From assembly GCF_904061905.1 (NCBI RefSeq), contig NZ_CAJFCI010000024.1, positions 1 to 48,143 of the forward strand: 48,143 bases of DNA, written 5' to 3'. The notes under the pieces were generated by a model that made no database searches, was not told where the DNA came from, and was given only the letters and a program-made list of their open reading frames with translations. How positions within the stretch are numbered: the stretch's first letter is position 1; each line of letters starts with the position of its first letter. This document shows positions 42,871 to 48,143 of the stretch, piece after piece. The DNA is from Zestomonas carbonaria (GTDB taxonomy: Bacteria > Pseudomonadota > Gammaproteobacteria > Pseudomonadales > Pseudomonadaceae). The position numbers and the translations under genes are program-made.

Positions 42871-43743
42871 TTATTCCTCCGCGTCGCTGTGACGTAGGCG
42901 GTTGATGCGCGACTCGCTCCACTGCTTGAGCAGCAGGATGACCAGCGCCATGGCCAGCAGCAGGCTGGCGACGCTGAACGCGGCGACGTGGTTGTATTCG
43001 TTGTAGAGGATCTCGACGTGCAGCGGCAGGGTGTTGGTGAAGCCCCGGATGTGCCCGGAGACCACCGATACCGCGCCGAACTCGCCCATCGCCCGCGCGG
43101 TGCACAGCACCACGCCGTAGATCAGGCCCCATTTGATGTTGGGCAGGGTCACGTGCCAGAACATCTGCCAGCCGTTGGCGCCGAGCAGGCGCGCGGCTTC
43201 CTCTTCCTGGGTGCCCTGTTCCTGCATCAGCGGGATCAGCTCGCGGGCCACGAAGGGCACGGTGACGAACAGGGTGGCCAGGACGATGCCGGGCACGGCG
43301 AAGATGATCTGGATGTCATGGTCCTGCAGCCAGGGACCGAACCAGCCCTGGGCACCGAACATCAGCACGTAGATCAGGCCGGCGATCACCGGCGATACCG
43401 AGAACGGCAGGTCGATCAGGGTGACCAGCACGCTCTTGCCACGGAACTCGTACTTGCTCACGCACCAGGCGGCGGCGACGCCGAACACCAGGTTGAGCGG
43501 CACCGAGATACCCACGGCGATCAGCGTCAGCTTCAGGGCGGCGATAGCGTCCGGCTCGAAGATCGCGCTGAAGAAGGTGCCGATGCCGAGCTTCAGCGCT
43601 TCGCTGAGCACCACGAAGAGCGGCAGCACCAGGAACAGCACGAACACCAGCCAGGCGCTGATGACCAGCAGGCGGCGCCCCAGCGCGTTGCCGCGGCGCG
43701 CGGCGTTGGCGGCGGAGGTGGCCGTCAGGGTTGCGGATGACAT
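42871..43743 (-). CDS. cysW: Sulfate ABC transporter permease
   Basis: 290 residues, [27 protein letters not shown] upstream. Six-helix binding-protein-dependent permease with the cytoplasmic EAA loop ([32 protein letters not shown]). Pairs with CysT. Thirteen bases downstream of cysT. Confidence 0.96.
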   Translation of the reverse strand: MSSATLTATSAANAARRGNALGRRLLVISAWLVFVLFLVLPLFVVLSEALKLGIGTFFSAIFEPDAIAALKLTLIAVGISVPLNLVFGVAAAWCVSKYEFRGKSVLVTLIDLPFSVSPVIAGLIYVLMFGAQGWFGPWLQDHDIQIIFAVPGIVLATLFVTVPFVARELIPLMQEQGTQEEEAARLLGANGWQMFWHVTLPNIKWGLIYGVVLCTARAMGEFGAVSVVSGHIRGFTNTLPLHVEILYNEYNHVAAFSVASLLLAMALVILLLKQWSESRINRLRHSDAEE

Positions 43744-43756
43744 GGCGGGCTCCTCC

Positions 43757-44575
43757 TCAGGGGGTCGAAATGCGGCGCTGCAGCAGGTTGATCAGCAGCA
43801 GCAGGATGAACGCCACCACCAGCATCAGCACGCCGATGGCAGTGGCCCCGGTGTAGTCGTACTGGTCCAGCTTGACCATGATCAGCAGCGGCAGGATTTC
43901 GGTCTTCATCGGCATGTTGCCGGCGATGAAGATCACCGAGCCGTACTCGCCGACCCCGCGCGCGAAGGCCAGTGCGAAGCCGGTCAGCCAGGCCGGCAAC
44001 AGCGCCGGCAGCAGCACGTGGCGGAACACCTGCAGCGGTTTGGCTCCCAGGCAGGCGGCGGCTTCCTCGACTTCCTTGGGAATGTCGGCCAGTACCGGCT
44101 GCAGGGTGCGCACCACGAAGGGCAGGGTCACGAAGGTCAGTGCCAGGGTGATGCCCAGCGGCGTGTAGGCGACCTTGAAACCGAGCGCGGTGGCCCACTG
44201 GCCGAGCAGGCCGGCGGGCGCGTACAGCGCGGTGAGGGCGATGCCGGCCACCGCGGTGGGCAGGGCGAACGGCAGATCGATCATAGCCTCGATGATCTTG
44301 CGGCCGGGGAACACGTAGCGCACCAGCACCCAGGCCAGCAGGGTGCCGATCACCCCGTTGAGCAGGGCGGCGGCCAGCGCGGTGCCGAAGGAAAGCTTGA
44401 GCGCGGCGAGTACTCGGGGCGCGGAAATGATGGCCCAGAACTGTTCCCAGGTGAGCTGGGCCGCGTGGATGAACATCGCGGCCAGGGGGATCAGCACCAA
44501 CAGGCTGAGATACACCAGGGTGTAGCCCAGCGTCAGCCCGAAGCCGGGTATGACGGGGGAGGTACGTCGAGACAT
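43757..44575 (-). CDS. cysT: Sulfate ABC transporter permease
   Basis: 272 residues from ATG 44575 ([20 protein letters not shown]), AAGGA eight bases upstream. Permease with the EAA loop ([34 protein letters not shown]). Separated from sbp by 251 bp that contains a terminator-like hairpin. Confidence 0.96.
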   Translation of the reverse strand: MSRRTSPVIPGFGLTLGYTLVYLSLLVLIPLAAMFIHAAQLTWEQFWAIISAPRVLAALKLSFGTALAAALLNGVIGTLLAWVLVRYVFPGRKIIEAMIDLPFALPTAVAGIALTALYAPAGLLGQWATALGFKVAYTPLGITLALTFVTLPFVVRTLQPVLADIPKEVEEAAACLGAKPLQVFRHVLLPALLPAWLTGFALAFARGVGEYGSVIFIAGNMPMKTEILPLLIMVKLDQYDYTGATAIGVLMLVVAFILLLLINLLQRRISTP

Positions 44576-44666
44576 CGTCTGTCCTTTATCTGCGTTGGAA
44601 CGCTTGGAGACTCGGCCGGGCCGCGTCTTCCGGTCGGTCGAATCGACCTGGCCCGCTCGCGACAAA

Positions 44667-44685
44667 GGGAAGCCTGCGGCTTCCC
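44667..44685 (-). terminator. Partial terminator between sbp and cysT
   Basis: GGGAAGCC and GGCTTCCC, perfect 8-base stem, 3-base loop; leftward it is followed by TTTGTC. It probably lets a fraction of sbp transcripts continue into cysTWA. Confidence 0.65.
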
Positions 44686-44826
44686 TCTCTCGTTCCGGCA
44701 CGGGGCGGCGATTCTAACCCCTACGTCCGCGGGGTGGGTCGGGAAGCGTAGCGCCGATACCCATTGCCGTGGGGCCGAGGCATCGATGGGTGTCGCTTCG
44801 GACCCATCCCGCGAACCGTTCGCCGG

Positions 44827-45825
44827 TCAGTTCGCCTTGTAGATCTGGTCGAACACGCCGCCATCGTTGAAGAACTTCGGCTGGGCGGTCTTCCAGCCAC
44901 CGAAATCGCCGTCGATGGTCACCAGCTTGAGGCTGGAGAACTGCTGGCTGAACTCCTTGGCGATCTCCTGGTTGCGCGGGCGGTAGAAGTGCTTGGCCGC
45001 CAGGCGCTGGCCCTCGTCGCTGTACAGGTAGTTCAGGTAGGCCTCGGCGACCTTGCGGGTGCCCTTGCGATCGACGTTCTTGTCGACCACGGTCACCGGC
45101 GGCTCAGCCAGGATGGACAGCGAAGGTGCCACGATCTCGAGGTTGTCGCCACCTTCTTCCTTCAGGGCCAGGAAGGCTTCGTTTTCCCAGGCCAGCAACA
45201 CGTCGCCGATCTTGTTGTTGACGAAGGTGATGGTCGAGCCACGGGCGCCGGTGTCGAGGACCGGGACATTCTGGTACAGCTTCTCGACGAATTCCTGGGC
45301 CTTCTCTTCGCTGCCGTACTGCTGCTGGGCGTAGGCCCAGGCGGCGAGGAAGTTCCAGCGCGCGCCGCCGGAGGTCTTCGGGTTCGGGGTGATGACGCCG
45401 ACGCCCGGCTTGACCAGGTCATCCCAGTCCTTGATGCCTTTCGGGTTACCCTTGCGCACCAGGAACACGATGGTCGAGGTGTAGGGAGTGCTGGCGTCCG
45501 GCAGGCGGCTCTGCCAGTCCTCGGGGATCAGCTTGCCGAGCTTGTACAGCTCGTCGATGTCGCCGGCCAGGGCCAGGGTCACCACGTCGGCGCGCAGGCC
45601 GTCGATCACCGCGCGGGCCTGCTTGCCCGACCCGCCGTGGGATTGCTGGATGGTCACCGGCTCGTTGCCCTGGGCTTGCCAGTGCGTGTTGAAGGCCTTG
45701 TTGAACTCAACGTACAGCTCGCGGGTCGGGTCGTAGGAGACGTTCAGCAGGGTCTCCGCGGCGATGGCGGGACCGGCGATCAGGCTGCTGGCCAGGGCGG
45801 CCAGGGCAAAACGGCGAATGGACAT
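44827..45825 (-). CDS. sbp: Periplasmic sulfate-binding protein
   Basis: 332 residues from ATG 45825 ([20 protein letters not shown]), AGGAG upstream, signal peptide ending AIAAE. Conserved sulfate-binding segments: [55 protein letters not shown] and [18 protein letters not shown]. The length matches P. aeruginosa Sbp. It delivers sulfate to CysTWA and is normally made in bulk under sulfur limitation. Confidence 0.97.
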   Translation of the reverse strand: MSIRRFALAALASSLIAGPAIAAETLLNVSYDPTRELYVEFNKAFNTHWQAQGNEPVTIQQSHGGSGKQARAVIDGLRADVVTLALAGDIDELYKLGKLIPEDWQSRLPDASTPYTSTIVFLVRKGNPKGIKDWDDLVKPGVGVITPNPKTSGGARWNFLAAWAYAQQQYGSEEKAQEFVEKLYQNVPVLDTGARGSTITFVNNKIGDVLLAWENEAFLALKEEGGDNLEIVAPSLSILAEPPVTVVDKNVDRKGTRKVAEAYLNYLYSDEGQRLAAKHFYRPRNQEIAKEFSQQFSSLKLVTIDGDFGGWKTAQPKFFNDGGVFDQIYKAN

Positions 45826-45990
45826 GGTGTAGCTCCTGGAAATTCGGTTGGCTCGGGGTTGGCTGATTATTGTTTCGGCTTCTGGGGCCGCATTCGCGAA
45901 CGACGGCACTGCACGGGCATGCTCGCGCTGTCTTTATGTGAACTGGGGTTCATGCGGCGTTCCTCCGGCGGTCCGGTCGGGATGGGCGGG

Positions 45991-46173
45991 TCAGGACTGC
46001 TTGCCGTGGGGCTGCTGCAGGCGGAACTTTTCCTTGCGCTCGATCTGGACGACTTGGCCGTTGTGTACGGTGATTTCCACCGAGCCGAATCGCAGGCCCT
46101 GAAGGGCGCTGTGGATCTCGCGCAGGATGCCGGCTTCGTCTTGGCCTTCGATGCTGCGAAGAGGGGCGCTCAT
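45991..46173 (-). CDS. oscA: OscA/YezD-like small sulfur-starvation protein
   Basis: 60 residues, MSAPLRSIEGQDEAGILREI, RBS AGGAG. The DUF2292 pattern HSALQGLRFGSVEITVHNGQ with VVQIERKEKFRL is clear. OscA precedes sbp in pseudomonads and is needed for growth on organosulfur compounds. Here 165 bp upstream of sbp on the same strand. Confidence 0.92.
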   Translation of the reverse strand: MSAPLRSIEGQDEAGILREIHSALQGLRFGSVEITVHNGQVVQIERKEKFRLQQPHGKQS

Positions 46174-46247
46174 CTCGATCTGCTCCTATGAAGAAGTACC
46201 CGCGACACAGGGGACGCTGGGCGTGGAGCGGATAGTAGAAGGCAACT

Positions 46248-46290
46248 GAATATTCTGAAAAATACTATTTAAGAATTTTAATATTCGAAT
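46248..46290. promoter_or_regulatory. AT-rich oscA-sbp promoter region, probable CysB target
   Basis: A sharp AT-rich patch in GC-rich DNA, with palindromes GAATATTC (46248-46255) and ATTCGAAT (46283-46290), upstream of oscA. CysB sites are AT-rich and poorly conserved; the assignment rests on gene function. Confidence 0.5.
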
Positions 46291-46433
46291 TGGTTTTATG
46301 CGTGGGCGACGAGTGTCGCCAATACGCGCGCGCTCCTGTTTAATGCAGCGCCTCGAACCACGGGAGCCAGCCAGTATTCCAGTGAAGGGATCGCGACGGG
46401 CCGGTTCTGAAAGACATTCGTTTGGGGATTCGT

Positions 46434-47843
46434 ATGAAAGCGCTTCGCACCTGCCTGTGTGCAGCCCTCTGCTGCTTGTTGCCCGGCATCGCTTCGGCGG
46501 CCGAACTGGATGGCGCCAGCCTGAGCCTGGCCTGGGCCGCTCCCTTCGTCGGCATCCTGCTGTCGATTGCCCTGCTGCCGATCCTCGCCAGCCACCTCTG
46601 GCACCATCACTTCGGCAAGATCACCGCGGCCTGGGCGCTGGCCTTCCTGGTTCCCTTCGCGGTCAGTTTCGGCCTGCACGACAGCGCCGCCCTGGTGGTG
46701 CATGCGCTGCTCGCCGAGTACATCCCCTTCATCATCCTGCTGTTCGCGCTGTACACCATTTCCGGCGGCATCCTGGTATGGGGCAACCTGCACGGCTCGC
46801 CGGCGCTGAACACCGGCCTGCTGGCGCTCGGCACGCTGCTCGCCTCGCTGATGGGCACCACCGGCGCGGCCATGCTGCTGATCCGCCCGCTACTGCGCGC
46901 CAACGACAACCGCAAGCACCGCGTGCACGTGGTGGTGTTCTTCATCTTCCTGGTCGCCAACATCGGCGGCGGCCTGACCCCGCTGGGCGATCCGCCGCTG
47001 TTCCTCGGCTTCCTGAAGGGCGTCGACTTCCTGTGGACCGTCGAGCACATGGCCGCGCCGGTGGCGCTGCTGTCGGCGGCGCTGCTGGCGATCTTCTACC
47101 TGGTCGACCGCTACTTCTACGCCAAGGAGGACGAACTGCTGGCCAAGGACCCGACCCCGGATTCGCCGCTCAGGCTGTACGGCAAGTGGAACCTGCTGCT
47201 GGTCGTCGGCGTGGTCGGCGCGGTGCTGATGTCCGGGGTGTGGAAGCCGGGCATCCGCTTCGACGTCATGGGGACCCCGGTGGAGTTGCAGAACCTGGTT
47301 CGCGATGTGCTGCTGATCGGCCTGGCGCTGGTCTCCCTGGCGATCACCCCGAAGCAGGTGCGCGCCGGCAACGAGTTCGACTGGGGGCCGATCCTCGAAG
47401 TGGGCAAGCTGTTCGCCGGCATCTTCGTCACCATCGCCCCGGCCATCGCCATCCTGCGCGCCGGCAGCGAAGGGCAACTGGCGTCGCTGGTGGCGCTGGT
47501 CTCCGGCGCCGACGGCCAGCCGATCGATGCCTGGTACTTCTGGCTGTCCGGCGCGCTGTCGAGCTTCCTGGACAACGCGCCGACCTACCTGGTGTTCTTC
47601 AACCTGGCTGCAGGTGATGCGCAGGTACTGATGCAACAACTGCCCGGCACCCTGCTGGCGATTTCCATGGGCTCGGTGTTCATGGGCGCGATGACCTACA
47701 TCGGCAACGCGCCGAACTTCATGGTCAAGGCCATCGCCGAGCAGCGCGGCGTAGCCATGCCGAGCTTCTTCGGTTACCTGGCCTGGTCGTGCGCGATCCT
47801 GCTGCCGCTGTTCGTGCTGTTGAGCCTGGCGTTCTTCCTGTAG
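46434..47843 (+). CDS. CitMHS/NhaD-like sodium:proton antiporter
   Basis: 469 residues from ATG 46434 (MKALRTCLCAALCCLLPGIA), GGGGA upstream. A hydrophobic leader that may be a cleaved signal, then about 11 helices. Conserved ion-transporter motifs appear twice: NIGGGLTPLGDPPLFLGFLK and SSFLDNAPTYLVFFNLA, plus YIGNAPNFMVKAIAEQRG. This fits the putative citrate transporter/Na+:H+ antiporter group. The substrate is uncertain (Na+, dicarboxylate or other). Confidence 0.88.
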   Translation: MKALRTCLCAALCCLLPGIASAAELDGASLSLAWAAPFVGILLSIALLPILASHLWHHHFGKITAAWALAFLVPFAVSFGLHDSAALVVHALLAEYIPFIILLFALYTISGGILVWGNLHGSPALNTGLLALGTLLASLMGTTGAAMLLIRPLLRANDNRKHRVHVVVFFIFLVANIGGGLTPLGDPPLFLGFLKGVDFLWTVEHMAAPVALLSAALLAIFYLVDRYFYAKEDELLAKDPTPDSPLRLYGKWNLLLVVGVVGAVLMSGVWKPGIRFDVMGTPVELQNLVRDVLLIGLALVSLAITPKQVRAGNEFDWGPILEVGKLFAGIFVTIAPAIAILRAGSEGQLASLVALVSGADGQPIDAWYFWLSGALSSFLDNAPTYLVFFNLAAGDAQVLMQQLPGTLLAISMGSVFMGAMTYIGNAPNFMVKAIAEQRGVAMPSFFGYLAWSCAILLPLFVLLSLAFFL

Positions 47844-47855
47844 GTGTTTTCTGGG

Positions 47856-48143
47856 TCCCCGCGAACGCGGGGAGCCATTACATAACGTAGGAGCGGGCCA
47901 TGCCCGCGATCGCGCGCATGGCGCGCTCCTACAGGTTTCTGCCTGTCGCTGTTGATGGGTATCGCTTCGCTGACGCGTCGTCCCCGCGAACGCGGGGAGC
48001 CATTACATAACGTAGGAGCGGGCCATGCCCGCGATCGCGCGCATGCGCGCTCCTACAGGTTTCTGCCTGTCGCTGTTGATGGGTATCGCTTCGCTGACGC
48101 GTCGTCCCCGCGAACGCGGGGAGCCATTACATAACGTAGGAGC
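47856..48143. repeat. Tandem repeat array with REP core, open at window end
   Basis: A unit of about 124 bp (GTCCCCGCGAACGCGGGGAG ... CATAACGTAGGAGCG ... GCGCGCTCCTAC ... GATGGGTATCGCTTCGC TGACGCGTC) begins at 47856, 47980 and 48104. Copies 1 and 2 are nearly identical, differing by about one base at the ATGG/ATG centre; copy 3 is cut by the window end. Each unit holds the REP hairpin GTAGGAGCG/CGCTCCTAC and a CCCCGCG/CGCGGGG stem. Confidence 0.85.

Noticed and set aside
47856..48143. CRISPR-like array at the right end
   Set aside because: The whole unit of about 124 bp repeats, including what would be spacers, and it contains REP hairpins. There are no unique spacers.

Overview
The window is a GC-rich, densely coded stretch of a Pseudomonas chromosome, most likely from a close relative of P. 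aeruginosa. Supporting signs are the 3' end of a pseudomonad 5S rRNA at the left edge, the three-gene pntAA-pntAB-pntB transhydrogenase, gcdR-gcdHG, a phaC-phaZ pair, gabD-gabT beside tRNA-Arg(CCG), and sbp-cysTWA with oscA. From memory, the right half (tRNA-Arg, gabDT, HDOD protein, Crp-like regulator ... cysAWT, sbp, oscA) resembles the P. aeruginosa PAO1 order. The left half joins blocks that I remember as separate in PAO1, so the species is not certain.

Layout. 1-1000: end of an rRNA operon with its terminator, a small membrane protein and a possible vgrG scrap. 1.0-5.1 kb: hexose-phosphate mutarotase and pnt operon (minus). 5.6-7.0 kb: DUF1329 protein. 7.3-10.9 kb: glutarate catabolism (gcdR, divergent gcdH and gcdG). 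11.0-18.9 kb: a LysR regulator, a large GAF-GAF-GGDEF-EAL protein, and a ketone-body/dehydrocarnitine block (dhcA, dhcB, thiolase, AtoE-type transporter). The thiolase gene is broken by a deletion. 19.0-21.0 kb: degenerate GGDEF membrane protein and AraC regulator. 21.3-27.9 kb: a TonB-dependent receptor, a two-propeller phytase lipoprotein and a private ExbB/TolQ-ExbD/TolR-TonB energiser. 27.9-30.5 kb: phaC-phaZ. 30.9-34.8 kb: small Cys-rich secreted protein, tRNA-Arg, gabD, gabT. 34.9-41.8 kb: regulators and small membrane proteins. 41.9-46.2 kb: sulfate uptake (cysA, cysW, cysT, sbp, oscA). 46.4-47.8 kb: a CitMHS-like antiporter, followed by tandem REP-type repeats that run off the end.

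How the genes work together. GabT/GabD (also usable as DavT/DavD) and GcdHG can form the lower lysine/5-aminovalerate route to crotonyl-CoA. The dhcAB-thiolase-AtoE block handles 3-ketoacids. Sbp-CysTWA with OscA answer sulfur starvation. The most interesting system is the 21.3-27.9 kb locus. It combines an outer-membrane receptor, a phytase and a dedicated energy-transducing complex behind a candidate Pho box, so I read it as a self-contained phosphate-starvation system for phytate or a similar organic phosphate. A second notable structure is a pair of near-identical LysR-type operator regions flanking the GAF-GAF-GGDEF-EAL gene.
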